Shown here one piece after another: positions 11,101 through 21,842 of a DNA stretch of 47,271 nucleotides. The translations under genes were made by a program, and so were the position numbers. This stretch comes from Zygnema circumcarinatum (taxonomy: Eukaryota > Streptophyta > Zygnematophyceae > Zygnematales > Zygnemataceae): NCBI GenBank assembly GCA_037447605.1, contig CM074808.1, forward strand, positions 3,811,188-3,858,458, in the 5' to 3' direction. The notes below the pieces were generated by a model. It did not search any database and had not been told where the DNA came from. It was given only the letters and a program-made list of their open reading frames with translations. The number at the start of each line of letters is the position of its first letter. The first letter of the stretch is position 1.

Positions 11101-14100
11101 AAAAAATGTTAGCCAAAAATATTGAGGACAAATACAAGCACGAGCCCTGAGACTATGGCATCCTCTCTCTACAGCAAGGGAAAAAAAGTAGAGTTTTCTG
11201 GAGGATTTTTGGAGAACTTACTTGCCAACTCCACATGGGTTGTATGTTGTGGCTGAGCAAACGTCGACTGCATTCAACAACCCCACATAAGTTTCCAGAA
11301 TTCAAGTTATGTAGGGCCTCTCAGATGAGGGTGTCTTCAGGCTGCTAAGAAGGGTATGATGCAGAATTAGTCAAGTAACTCAGAATGGGGGCCAACAAAA
11401 AAGGGAAAAAGTTTCGTTTGAAACGTACTTAGTGTGCAGACTTCATTGCCACCGCTCGCTAATATAGCTCAAGAGGGCAAAACATGTGTATCGCGAGCTA
11501 TACAGCGATCTGAATGACATATTCCACTCCACATGTTGTTATGATTCCACCATCGCATGCTGTGACTGCAATTCAACCAGAATCAATGTTAGAATATGCC
11601 CCGAGTAAAGCTAAAATGAGACAGTACGCAGTCCAACAAGGCCCATGTTGAAGACGAAACGGTTGAATTTAACATGGAAACGGCACATGAACTAGCGGTA
11701 CTGATAGCACTGGGCTGCGAGTGAGCTGGAGGTGAGCATAGTGCTGGAGGTAAAACCCGGGCCGACCTGAAACCGCCGTGGCGCTGGCAGGAGTAGCAAA
11801 GCGCCGGAGGAGGCCGACTCCGTAAAATGAGGCAAGCGTGGGAGACAGCTGAGGGGGTGGAGGAGGGACCCGAGGCACCAATGGGGAGGGAAAGAGGAAG
11901 GATAATTGTGGAGGGAAAGTTGGTGGGATAGGCGCGGGGTTGGGAGGGGGGGATGAGACGGAAGGGCTTGGTGCAGGAGATGGGGCGGGAGGGGTGAGTG
12001 GAGACGGAGAGGGAGCGGGAGGGAGAGGGGAGGGAGAAGGGGCTGGAGGGGTGAGTGGAGAGGGAGAGGGAGCGGGAGGGGTGAGAGGGGAGGGAGCAGG
12101 GGCTGGAGGGGTGAGTGGAGAGGGAGAGGGAGCGGGAGGGGTGAGAGGGGAGGGAGCAGGGGCTGGAGGGGTGAGTGGAGAGGGAGAGGGAGAGGGGTGA
12201 GAGGGGAGGGAGCGGGGGCGGGAGGGGTGAGTGGAGTTGGAGAGGGAGCGGAGGGGTGAGAGGGGAGGGAGTGGGGCTGGAGGAGTGGAGATGGAGAAGG
12301 GATGTAGGGTAGAGTGGGAGGGAGCAGGGGGCTGAGTGGGTGAGTGGAGGGAGAGGGAGCGGGGGGGGAGGGGGGGAGGAGAGTGGAGGGAGGGAAGCAA
12401 GCAGGAGGAGGGGAGCAAGTGGGAGGCGGAGCGTGGAGCCGGAGAGGAGCCGGAGCGGAAAGGGGAGGGAGCGGGGGTGGGGGAGTCGAAAGGGGAGGGA
12501 GCGGGGGTGGGGGAGTCGAAAGGGGAGGGAGCGGGGGTGGGGAAGTTGAGAGGGGAGGGAGCGGGGGCGGGAGGGGTGAGTGGAGAGGGAGAGGGAGCGG
12601 GAGGGGTGAGAGGGGAGGGAGCAGGGGCTGGAGGGGTGAGTGGAGATGGAGAGGGAGCGGGAGGGGTGAGTGGGGAGGAGCCTGCATGGGAGGGAAGTGA
12701 GCGAGCCGAGGATGGTTTTATAAAGAGCGGGGAGGGAGCCGGGGTGGGGTGAGTGGAGTTGGGAGAGTGGAGTGACCGGAAAGGAGGGAGCGGTGGTCGA
12801 AAGGGAGTGGAGCGCAGCGGGAAGCTGAGAGGGGAGGGAGCAGGGGCTGGAGGGGTGAGTGGAGAGGGAGAGGGAGTGGTGAGTGGAGCAGGGGCTGGAG
12901 GGGTGAGTGGAGAGGGTGAGGGAGCGGGGGCGGTGAGGGGTGAGTGGAGAGGGAGAGGGAGCGGGAGGGGTGAGAGGGGAGGGAGCGGGGGCGGGAGGGG
13001 TGAGTGGAGACGGAGAGGGAGCGGGAGGGGTGAGAGGGGAGGGAGCGGGGGTGGGGGAGGGAGCGGGGGTGGGGGAGTTGAAAGGGGAGGGAGCGGGGGT
13101 GGGGAAGTTGAGAGGGGAGGGAGCGGGGGCGGGAGGGGTGAGTGGAGAGGGGAGCCGGAGCGGGAGGGGTGAGTGGAGTGGGAGAGGGAGCGGGAGGGGT
13201 GAGAGGGGAGGGAGCGGGGGTGGGGGAAGAGAGGGGAGGGAGGGGGGGGGGGGGGCGGGGGGAGGGAGGGGGGGGGGGGGGGGGGAGGGAGCGGGGGAGG
13301 GGAAGTCGAGGGAGCGGGAGGGCTGAGAGGGGAGGGAGCGGGGGCGGGAGGGGTGAGTGGAGTTGGAGAGGGAGCGGGAGGGGTGAGAGGGGAGGGAGCA
13401 GGGGCTGGAGGGGTGAGTGGAGAGGGAGAGGGAGCGGGGGCGGGAGGGGTGAGTGGAGAGGGAGAGGGAGCGGGAGGGGTGAGAGGGGAGGGAGCGGGGG
13501 CGGGAGGGGGGCGGGAGGGGTGAGTGGAGTGGGAGAGGGAGCGGGAGGGGTGAGAGGGGAGGGAGCGGGGGCGGGGGAGTTGAGAGGGAGAGGGGAGGGA
13601 GCGGGGGCGGGAGGGGTGAGTGGAGAGGGAGAGGGAGCGGGAGGGGTGAGAGGGGAGGGAGCGGGGGCGGGAGGGGTGAGTGGCGATGGCGAGGGAGCGG
13701 GAGGGCTGAGAGGGGAGGGAGCGGGGGGGGGGGGGGGGGGAGTTGAGAGGGGAGGGAGCGGGGGTGGGGAAGTTGAGAGGGGAGGGAGCGGGGGCGGGAG
13801 GGGTGAGTGGAGTTGGAGAGGGAGCGGGAGGGGTGAGTGGGGAGGGAGAGGGAGCGGGAGGGGTGAGTGGAGTTGGAGAGGGAGCGGGAGGGGTGAGAGG
13901 GGAGGGAGCGGGGGTGGGGGAGTCGAAAGGGGAGGGAGCGGGGGTGGGGAGCGTTGGGGAAGTTGAGAGGGGAGGGAGCGGGGGCGGGAGGGGTGAGGGG
14001 TGAGTGGAGAGGGAGAGGGAGCGGGAGGGGTGAGAGGGGAGGGAGAGGGAGCAGGAGGGGTGAGAGGGGAGGGAGCGGGGGAGGGGAAGAGGGGCGGGGA

Positions 14101-17100
14101 GGGAGCGGGGGCGGGCGGGGGGGGAGGGGAGGGTGGGGGCGGGGGAGGGGTGAGAGGGGAGGGAGCGGGGGCGGGAGGGGTGAGTGGAGGGAGAGGAGCG
14201 GGAGGGTGAGAGGGAGGAGGGGGGTGGGGGAGTCGAAAGGAGGGAGCGGGGGTGGGGAAGTTGAGAGGGGAGGGAGCGGGGGCGGGAGGGGTGAGTGGAG
14301 TTGGAGAGGGAGCGGGAGGGGGGAGGGGTGAGTGGAGAGGGAGAGGGAGCGGGAGGGGTGAGAGGGGAGGGAGCCGGGGCGGGAAAGGGGAGTGGAGGGA
14401 GAGGGAGCGGAGGGGTGAGAGCAGAGGAGCGGGGTGGTTGAGAGGGGAGGAGCCGGGGTGGGAGGGGTGAGTGGAGTGGGAGTGGGAGCGGGAGGGGTGA
14501 GTGGAGTGGGAGAGGGAGCGGGAGGGGTGAGAGGGGAGGGAGCGGGGGTGGGGGAGTTGAAAGGGGAGGGAGCGGGAGAAGGGAAGTCGAGAGGGGAGGG
14601 AGCCGGGGCGGGAGGGGTGAGAGGCGAGGGAGCGGGGGTGGGGAAGTTGAGAGGGGAGGGAGCCGGGGTGGGAGGGGTGAGTGGAGTGCGGCGGGGGTGA
14701 GGAGCGAGGGGAGAGGGAGTGGGGAGGGGGTGAGGGGTGAGAGGGGAGGGAGCGGGGGGGGGGAGTTGAATGGGGGAGGGGTGAGAGGGGAGGGAGCGGG
14801 GGTGGGGAAGTTGAGAGGGGAGGGAGCCGGGGCGGGAGGGGTGAGTGGAGATGGAGCAGGAGCGGGAGGTGTGAGTGGAGAGGGAGGGGAGCAGGGGGGT
14901 GAGAGGGGAGGGAGCGGGGGTGGGGAAGTTGAGAGGGGAGGGAGCCGGGGCGGGAGGGGTGAGTGGAGTGGGAGAGGGAGCGGGAGGGGTGAGAGGGGAG
15001 GGAGCGGGGGTGGGAAGTTGAGAGGGGAGGGAGCCGGGGCGGGAGGGGTGAGTGGAGTTGGAGTGGGAGCGGGAGGGGTGAGAGGGGAGGGAGCGGGGGA
15101 GGGAGCGGGGAGGAAGTCGAGAGGGAGAGCCGGGGCGGGAGGGGCAAGGAGACGGAGAGGGAGCGGAGGGGCAGGAGGGAGGAGCGGGGGTGGGGGAGTT
15201 GAAAGGGGAGGGAGCGGGAGAAGGGAAGTCGAGAGGGGAGGGAGCGGAGGGCGGGAGGGGTGAGAGGGGAGGGAGCGGGGGAGGGGGGGTCGAAAGGGGA
15301 GGGAGCCGGGGCGGGAGGGGTGAGTGGAGAGGGAGCGGGAGGGGTGAGTGGGGAGGGAGAGGGGGCGGGAGGGGTGAGAGGGGAGGGAGAGGGAGCGGGA
15401 GGGGGAGTTGAAAGGAGGGAGCGGGGGTGGGGAAGTTGAGAGGGGAGGGAGCGGGGGTGGGAGGGGTGAGTGGAGTGGGAGTGGGAGCGGGAGGGGTGAG
15501 AGGAGGAGGGAGCGGGGGTGGGGGAGTGAAAGGGGAGGGAGCGGGGGTGGGGAAGTTGAGAGGGGAGGGAGCGGGGGCGGGAGGGGTGAGTGGAGTTGGA
15601 GAGGGAGCGGGAGAGTGAGTGGAGGCATAAAGGTATAGGAGTGGTGGTGGCCGAGAGGGAGGAGCCGGGGCGGAGGGGTGGGGAGTGGAGGGAGGAGCGG
15701 AGGGGTGAGAGGCGAGGGATGGGGGTGGGGAAGAGGGAGTGGTCGGGGTGGGAGGTGAGTGGAGGGAGGGAGCGGAGGGGTGAGGGAGGGGAGAGGGAGC
15801 GGAGGGGTGAGAGGGGAGGGAGCCGGGGCGGGAGGGGTGAGTGGAGTGGGAGAGGGAGCGGGAGGGGTGAGAGGGGAGGGAGCGGGGGCGGGAGGGGTGA
15901 GAGGGGAGGGAGCGGGGGTGGGGGGGTCGAAAGGGGAGGGAGCCGGGGCGGAAGGGGTGAGTGGAGATGGAGCAGGAGCGGGAGGTGTGAGTGGAGAGGG
16001 AGAGGGAGCAGGAGGGGTGAGAGGGGAGGGAGCGGGGGTGGGGAAGTTGAGAGGGGAGGGAGCCGGGGCGGGAGGGGTGAGTGGAGTGGGAGAGGGAGCG
16101 GGAGGGGTGAGAGGGGAGGGAGCGGGGGGAGGGGGTGAGAGGGGAGGGAGCCGGGGCGGGAGGGGTGAGTGGAGAGAGGGAGCGGGAGGGGTGAGAGGGA
16201 GGGAGCGGGGGTGGGGGAGTGAGGGGAGGGAGCGAGGGGAGTCGAGAGGGGAGGGAGCCGGGGCGGGAGGGGTGAGTGGAGACGGAGAGGGAGCGGGAGG
16301 GGTGAGAGGGGAGGGAGCGGGGCTGGGAGAAGAGGGGGAGGGGGAGGTGGAGGGGAGTGGGGACGGAGCCGGAGCCGGAACTAGAGATGGAGATGGTGAT
16401 GGAAACGGAGTTGAAGTTGAAGTGGGAGAGGGAGAAGGAGAGGGGACATGGGAGGGAGTGGGCGACTGTGAGGGGGAGGGAGAGGGAGATGGGGATGGGG
16501 AGGGGTTCGGAGTTGGAGAAGCGGAGAGGACGGGGGACGGTGCCAGTACCGGAAACAGATTCGGGGACGGAGACTCAGAAGGAGAGGCTGCGGGAGACGG
16601 GAATGGAGAGGAAGCAGGGGAGAGGGAGGGAAACGGTGAGGGAGAGGGAGTTGGAAATGGCGAGGGAGATGCGGAGGGGGATGGAGTTGGGGAAGGTGAT
16701 GGGGAGGGGGCTGTAGTCGGAGATGGTGATGGAGTCGGAGGTGGGAAATCGATTACTATGGGGGATGGTGATGGGGATGGAGATGGAGATGGGGACGGAA
16801 ATGGGGAGAGAGAGGTAGACGGGGAGGGAGAGGGAGATGGCGAGGTGGATGGAGTTGGGGAAGGTGATGGGGAGGGGGCTGTAGTCGGAGATGGTGATGG
16901 AGTCGGGGATGGGAAATCGATTAATATTGGGAATGGTGATGGGGATGGAGATGGAGATGGGGACGGAAATGGGGAGAGAAAGGGAGACGGGGAGAGGGAA
17001 GGAGATGGCGTGGGGGTCGGAATTGGGGAAGGTGATGGGGAGGGGGCTGTAGTCGGAGGTTGGAAATCGAATACTATTGGGAATGGTGATGGGGATGGAG

Positions 17101-20100
17101 ATGGAGATGGGGCCATGGACGGAGCTAGTGTGGGGGCACTGAGGGGTGTTTGGAGAGTTGCAGGCCGAGTATCCCGTAACCGAGGAGGAGGAGCCATTGA
17201 ATCTTGTGCTATAGATGTTGGAACAACGGAGTCCCATACCCAACCCCACATCAAAGAAAGAGGGGTTTTAACACGATTTTGAGAAGATTATGAGTACACA
17301 TGAGCTTTAGATGTGTGCTCCTCTCCATGCGTTCAAAATCGCAAATGTGTCGATACTAGTTGGCGGACTGATACGAAGCTTACAGCGTGTTGATGCTTCA
17401 AAGAAATGAAAACTTCAAAAAAAAAAAAAAAAAAAAGAGAAGAAAGGAAAAAAGAAAAAAAAAAGGAAATGAAATGAAATGAAACTTTGAAGCTCAAATG
17501 GACGGAAGGCAAAAAGAGCATACCCAGTAGTTGCCTGCGACGCCGGTATGGGGACTCTTTGAACCCTGCCGGATAAGGGTTTATGACCGGGTAAACGGGG
17601 CCAACTTGATACATGTTTGCGATTCCCGAGCCTGTCATAGAGCGATAGAGACGAATGTACCCATTTTCTCCCCAATCTGTGCCCCATGAGTTCTTTGCAA
17701 GCCAATATGGTACCCCTTCTTCCGTTCCATAGCCAATGACTACCAAGTTATGATCCGGAAGCCCGGTGCAATCACCATCTGGATCAAGAAATATTCCCTG
17801 TCACAGAGGAAAACCTTTGAATTATTCAAAAGTCGTAGAAAGCAATCGTCCTTACGTATGCATCATTTTTCAGGTCATCTCAACTCGCAGCATATCACAT
17901 ACCTGAAGGTCATATTCAGCGAGGAATTGGAAAAACGATAACGTGCTCTGCACTCACCGCTTGGTACTCAAAGAATGCTGAGCATGTGCAGATCGCAATG
18001 ATAACGGGTTGACTGTTGACCGCCTGCATGAGAGCGGTAGCGTTATCACTAGCAACTTGTTCCCAACCGACCACCGAGCTCCTTTCCTTGTCAAAGGAAT
18101 TCTCCTGCAACACAAACAGTACGTCGCGCATGGCTTGTTTTCAGTGAATCGTCAAATGTACAAAGTGAGTTCGTAGAAGTCGGTCAAGGAGTTAGGAAAC
18201 AAGGAGGGGTTAGGTTTTGAGGGTGCCTGCACTTTGTGTCAGAAACCCTCACCAAAGCTGTGTTGCAGGTCCCGCTTCTGACTTCTCCCGGTAATAGAGG
18301 GTAGTCGGAAGCATAATTCAAACCTCCAAGCCTTGCCACGTACTCCAACACATCTCTTGGATCTCCTCCATCACATGTAATTCCGCTCTTCGGCAAACAG
18401 TCCAACACTTGCTGCACAGAAAGGGGGGGACCCACTGTGTAGTCATTGATGTTGATCGCAAGCTCAATGGCTTTCACAGAACTGAAGGCCCAGCATCCAC
18501 CTGCCACATGGAGAACAAGGAAAATTTCTTAACATCACTCTTGCGTTCATCAATCTTTTTTATGTTTGAAGAGTGCTGGATGGTGAAAGAATGATCGATA
18601 CAAACCAAGCCCAATGGTTTAAGAAACGTAGTCAGAATGTAATTACGGGTAAGATTACTCACTGCATAGTCCTTGATATGCAGGCTCTGAACTGTAGCTC
18701 GCAAAGCTCACAGTTTCGCGGATATCAATGGCAGGAACACTTTGGTATCGAAAAAGGCTGTTGTATTTGAGAAAGTCAAGAGGCTCGCAGGGAGCAACAC
18801 ACTCCTCAATAACGGCATAGTGATCGACATAACCCGTTGTCAAAATGCCACTATTCGGCTGCAAAAGCTCAACCAATACAACCTCGTCAGCTTACTTCAC
18901 CACAAGCATTTCGAGAAATTTGAGGTTTTCTGGGGTCGCATTGTGCAAGTCTGTTTCCTTTGAGCTCGCAGACACGGAGGAGACTTTGGCTCAGAGTCAG
19001 TTTCATATACTGAGAGGAGGGAGAGAGAAGAGAGAGAGGAGGGAGGCAGTATGGTACCAAGCCGGGAATGGGAGCAGGAGGAGGAATGTTGTAGGTCCCA
19101 TTGTTGCACTCAACAGCCGGTGCATAGTCGCAGGTTTGACCTATTGGGTCCCAAAGGAGCCCTCCGAGACATGCGCCTCCGTCAACAAAGCCTCCATCTT
19201 CGTCGCATTGACACCATTGGCTGTTTCACATGTGAAAAACAACAACATGTGGTCAGCGCATCATATTGTTACTCCTTTATTATCATTAACTTTTGAGGAG
19301 AAATTGGTCGAAAACTTTTGAATCTGAACCCCCTATTGTAAGCGTTTGCGATAATGCTGTCAGAAGAAAAGGAGAGAATAAAGACCATTCACAGAGGGTC
19401 CCAGGGGGAATTCAATTAGTGGACTCTGTTCTGCAGTAGTTGGGCTGAGACCATCTCTTGCTCACCGGCATGGCGGCTGTGCTATGAAGTTCTGGAAGGT
19501 GCCATTCTTCCTCCCTTGGCAGCAGCCATCGTCTTGCTGAATGTACCACAGACAGAACACAAGTCAAGCCGACCGCTCACTTTTCCTTTGCTCTTTGCTC
19601 TCTTTGTTCTCTCTCACAGCCTCTCTTCTCTGTCTCTGTCACTGTAACGGGTGTCCCCATCCCCCTCCCCCTCTCTCACTCTCCTCGTTCTCACTCTCTC
19701 CCTCTCTCTCACACTCTCCCCCCATCTCCCCCAGCCCTACTCCTCGACATCACAGTAAGAGAACCTTATTCCTTTCCTCTTGTATCCCTCCTCTGCATTG
19801 TACACCTTCCCGGCGAAGGATAGAAGAAAACTCACCACTTCAATGAGCGGCGGCAAAGCAGTGAGATTCCATGTAAAGAAATCAAAGAATGGCGGCGGCG
19901 GTGTTGGGCCGTAAAACGGCGGAGGACGCGGTTTTACACATGGAAACACCGACGGCCTCCCTGTCGTGTTCACACCTCGAGGGGGTCGAGGGGGTCTATG
20001 GGGACCCCTATAGCACGGCTCCCCTCTGTGCTTCCCAATTCCGGGAGGATGACCTCCCACTCCTGGAGGGTGTCTCGCTCTCCCAGGAGGGTGCCTCCCA

Positions 20101-21842
20101 CTGCCAGGTGGATGCCTCCCTCTGCCACGTGGATGCCTCCCTCTGCCACGTGGACGCCTCCCTCTGCCAGGTGGATGGTGCCCTGAGCCAGGTGGATGGT
20201 GTCCTCGTCCAGGAGGATGCCTACGCCTAACAGGAGGTGAAGGAGTTGGAGGTGAAGGAGGTGAAGGAGATCGTGGTGAAGGAGGTGAGGGAGGAGCAGG
20301 AGGAGGAGGAGGAGGCGGTTTCTTTCTCCTCCTCCTTCCCACTCCAGGAGGATGGTGTCCTCTACCGGGAGGATGTTTCCCCACTCCTGGAGGATGCCTC
20401 CCTCTAGTCGACCGCTGTCGTAGAATTCTATGGCCCGCAACAGTCTCAGAAAAATCTTCCTCTCCCTCCCCATCTTTGTATTCGTCGAATTCTACCGTCT
20501 CCTCTCCATCCTCTGCCGTATCCTTCTCCTCCTCTTCCTCCGCCCCCTCGCCCTCCATGCTCTCTCTGCTCCCGCTTACAGCTCGAGCACAGGAGGAGAG
20601 ATGGGGAAAGTCGCAGCCTCCCGACAAGGAGTTAAAGAGGAGGCCTCTCCCACAGGCAGTCTGCCGCAGCACCTGTTCTCTTTCACACTCGCAGAAGGCG
20701 CTGCAGGAAACCACGAAGAAAGCAAACGATCAAAACTATTGCCCTGCCCTCCTTTAGGGTCGGAGCATGGCTGCAGGGGCGAGAGAGGGGGGGAGGGGAA
20801 CAGGGAGGACACGGACGGAGGGAGGGACGGAGAAGAGGGAGAAGAGAGGAGATGGAAAGAGGGAGAAAGGAGAGGCGGGGAGGGTAGAGGGAGAGGGAGA
20901 GGGAGAGGGAGAGGGAGAGGGAGAGGGAGAGGGAGAGGGAGAGGGAGAGGGAGAGGGAGAGGGAGAGGGAGAGGGAGAGGAGAGGGAGAGGGAGAGGGAG
21001 AGGGAGAGGAGAGGGAGAGGGAGAGGGAGAGGGAGCGTGAGAGGGAGAGAGGGAGAGGGAGAGGGAGAGGAGAGGGAGAGGGAGAGGGAGAGGAGAGGGA
21101 GAGGGAGAGGGAGAGGGAGAGGAGAGGGAGAGGGAGAGGGAGAGGGAGAGGGAGAGGGAGAGGGAGAGGGAGAGGGAGAGGGAGAGGGAGAGGGAGAGGA
21201 GAGGGAGAGGGAGAGGGAGGGAGAGGGAGAGGGAGGAGAGGGAGAGGGAGGAGAGGGAGAGGGAGAGGGAGAGAGAGAGAGAGAGAAGAGGAGGCACCTG
21301 CAGGGTGGCCACACAAAGGGGTCGGCGTGCAGACCGTCGGAGCGGTTGCTGCAGCAGCTCACGATCGCCATCTGAGCCCAGTTTTTTATCCAAATACCGA
21401 ATCGTAAATTTAAAATCATTCAATAGCATGTCTTAAAACAATGCTTTCTGCTTAAAATATTTTGATTTTTTTTTCATTTTATTTCCTATTGAAATTTCTC
21501 CTTTTCATCATTATCGCCGGCATTCTGGAACTGGGTTCACTTTTTGCGAAAAAAACGAAACATTGGTTTTAGGTCTGCCGCTCGTACCCTGATGTCTGGC
21601 TTGACACGTGGCGGTGCCTCATTCGCGCGCTCTGGCTCTGGCGCTCTGGCCTCTGACGACCCCCAAAAAAAATTCTTCGCCATTGTGAGTGCTGCCCGAA
21701 AGGTGCGCTGCGGAGCCTCCGATTGGCCGAGAACGACCGGCGGCTGCCCGAGAAGGAGGAGGAGGAGGGCGAGCTGCAGGAGGAGAGGCCATGGCCGGTG
21801 CCACGTGGCAGCCTTTGACCTCACCGCCGTGGAGCCTGTCAT
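8118..21842 (-). CDS. Giant secreted papain-like protease with chitin-binding, EGF and LysM modules (left copy)
   Basis: Eighteen exons on the complement strand from ATG 21842 to TGA 8118; exon coordinates are in the block entries below. Order: signal peptide, two CBM14-like modules, C1A peptidase, Pro-rich stalk of about 1810 residues, EGF-like region, three LysM modules, Cys-rich tail. Omitting the broken exon 11, the exons sum to 2915 codons and stay in frame throughout. The start was chosen by alignment with the right copy (both read AATW shortly before the hydrophobic core) and because upstream sequence is CT-rich leader. The C1A domain should cleave proteins outside the cell; the CBM14 and LysM modules should bind chitin or related glycans. 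The head-to-head paralogue at 33261-45776 has the same intron positions. Splice sites were placed by eye. Expression and splicing of exon 11 are unknown. Confidence 0.82.
8430..8605. repeat. GTGGATCA-type minisatellite in the last intron
   Basis: Roughly 12-15 imperfect copies of a 10-14 base unit close to GTGGATCARRAG occur in tandem inside intron 17 of the left protease gene. The unit is absent from the matching intron of the right copy. Confidence 0.7.
8677..8929 (-). repeat. 253-bp block identical to 44879-45131 (inverted)
   Basis: This block covers exon 17 (third LysM) and its splice-site flanks. Its reverse complement matches 44879-45131 at every base I compared. Neighbouring exons of the two genes are clearly diverged. 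Confidence 0.9.
8935..9290. repeat. GA-rich low-complexity tract in intron 16 (left copy)
   Basis: Purine-only on the + strand with GAGAGG and GGGGAGA units, hence pyrimidine-rich just upstream of the exon 17 acceptor on the gene strand. No coding signal. Confidence 0.7.
9360..9790. promoter_or_regulatory. G-box-rich promoter-like block inside intron 16 (left copy)
   Basis: CACGTGG, CCACGT and GACGTGGC words occur a dozen or so times in about 430 bp. They include an inverted repeat at 9436-9468 with two 15-base arms around a 3-base spacer, carrying two CCACGTGG boxes, and a CCAAT word at 9429. The matching intron of the right copy is only 521 bases and lacks the block. G-boxes bind bZIP and bHLH factors in plants. 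Promoter or enhancer activity is inferred. Confidence 0.35.
11429..11565 (-). pseudogene. Decayed EGF-like exon 11 (left copy)
   Basis: It aligns with the intact 150-base EGF exon at 42303-42452 and keeps acceptor TTGCAG, the start ACDGG, and a GT donor at the matching place. It is 137 bases long (net loss of 13) and has an in-frame TAG after IQIAV. Both boundaries are phase 1, so skipping it joins exons 10 and 12 in frame. Confidence 0.75.
11960..16330. repeat. 60-bp tandem repeat array (20-residue unit) in exon 10, left copy
   Basis: Adjacent copies at about 12061 and 12121 are identical over 60 bases. The + strand unit is GGAGGGAGCRGGGGCKGGAG followed by GGGTGAGTGGAGAGGGAG and similar words, encoding 20 residues such as [10 protein letters not shown] and [10 protein letters not shown] on the complement. 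Dozens of copies follow with truncations, indels and poly-G interruptions (13230-13285, about 13725-13740). Confidence 0.85.
16700..17115. repeat. Three-copy repeat of about 150-168 bp at the start of exon 10 (left copy)
   Basis: Units carry GGAAATCGA words at about 16745, 16911 and 17062 followed by GGTGATGGGGATGGAGATGG. On the gene strand they encode SPSPSP blocks ending [19 protein letters not shown]. This array is distinct from the 60-bp array that follows it. Confidence 0.75.
17524..18858 (-). other. C1A papain-like peptidase domain (left copy, exons 6-9)
   Basis: Exons (complement): 18858-18663, 18500-18253, 18104-17958, 17797-17524. The catalytic cysteine is in QGLCSGCWAFS, split by an intron after the first base of the Ser codon. 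The catalytic histidine is in [12 protein letters not shown] and the asparagine in [17 protein letters not shown] supplies the oxyanion glutamine. The usual ERFNIN/GNFD (I29) propeptide is not seen; the mature-like part is preceded by about 40 residues with two cysteines (EECVAPC). Typical C1A enzymes are cysteine endopeptidases of vacuoles or the apoplast. Confidence 0.88.
19058..19536 (-). other. Second chitin-binding (CBM14-like) module, exons 4-5 (left copy)
   Basis: Exons (complement) 19536-19466 and 19220-19058. The cysteine order fits the six-cysteine type-2 chitin-binding fold: [46 protein letters not shown]. The phase-2 intron falls after PPC, exactly as in the first module, suggesting duplication of a two-exon cassette. 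Confidence 0.72.
19836..21842 (-). other. Signal peptide, first CBM14-like module and charged repeat linker, exons 1-3 (left copy)
   Basis: Exons (complement) 21842-21588, 21371-21298 and 20700-19836. Exon 1 has a hydrophobic core ([13 protein letters not shown]) ending near VVLGQ, a typical secretion signal. Exons 2-3 give [33 protein letters not shown] and CDFPHLSSC. Exon 3 continues with an acidic stretch and then basic heptads of the type GRGRHPP, interrupted by a poly-Pro block. Confidence 0.72.
20885..21290. repeat. (GGGAGA)n microsatellite in intron 2 (left copy)
   Basis: About 400 bases of GGGAGA hexamers with occasional GAGGAGA slips sit between exons 2 and 3. A long homopurine mirror-type tract like this can form triplex DNA. 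Confidence 0.9.

Larger units (their letters stand above)
8118..11267 (-). other. EGF-like 2, three LysM modules and Cys-rich tail (left copy, exons 12-18)
   Basis: Exons (complement): 11267-11222, 11078-10978, 10800-10679, 10494-10375, 10226-10089, 8892-8716, 8423-8118. Exons 12-13 encode an EGF-like unit ([19 protein letters not shown]). Exons 14-17 encode LysM-type units: [10 protein letters not shown] with [14 protein letters not shown] with VNPSSSLNC; and [10 protein letters not shown] with FALNPGINC. The last exon adds about 100 Cys-rich residues (NGCSRNAC-like, [14 protein letters not shown]) found in both paralogues; I do not recognise that domain. LysM modules bind GlcNAc polymers. 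Exon lengths match the right copy except in the last exon. Confidence 0.8.
11767..17208 (-). other. Pro/Ser-rich repeat stalk, exon 10 (left copy)
   Basis: A single exon of 5442 bases. It starts after acceptor CATCTATAG in phase 1 and ends at a GTCGGC donor in phase 1, so its length is compatible with the flanking exons. The frame never meets a stop. The composition is P, S, A, L and T with motifs such as [20 protein letters not shown]. Local frame switches to PPLPPLS and RSLPSHPSR type sequence show small indels inside the array that a stop-free tract tolerates. Such stalks resemble hydroxyproline-rich wall glycoproteins and probably extend the C-terminal LysM region away from the protease. 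Confidence 0.75.

Noticed and set aside
15759-17282. Long open frames on the + strand (Gly/Glu/Arg rich) across 11940-17282
   Set aside because: They are antisense shadows of the Pro-rich exon 10; composition follows the GA strand bias and there are no domains or independent splice signals.
20885-21290. CRISPR-like regular repeats
   Set aside because: Uniform GGGAGA microsatellite without spacers, in a eukaryotic intron.
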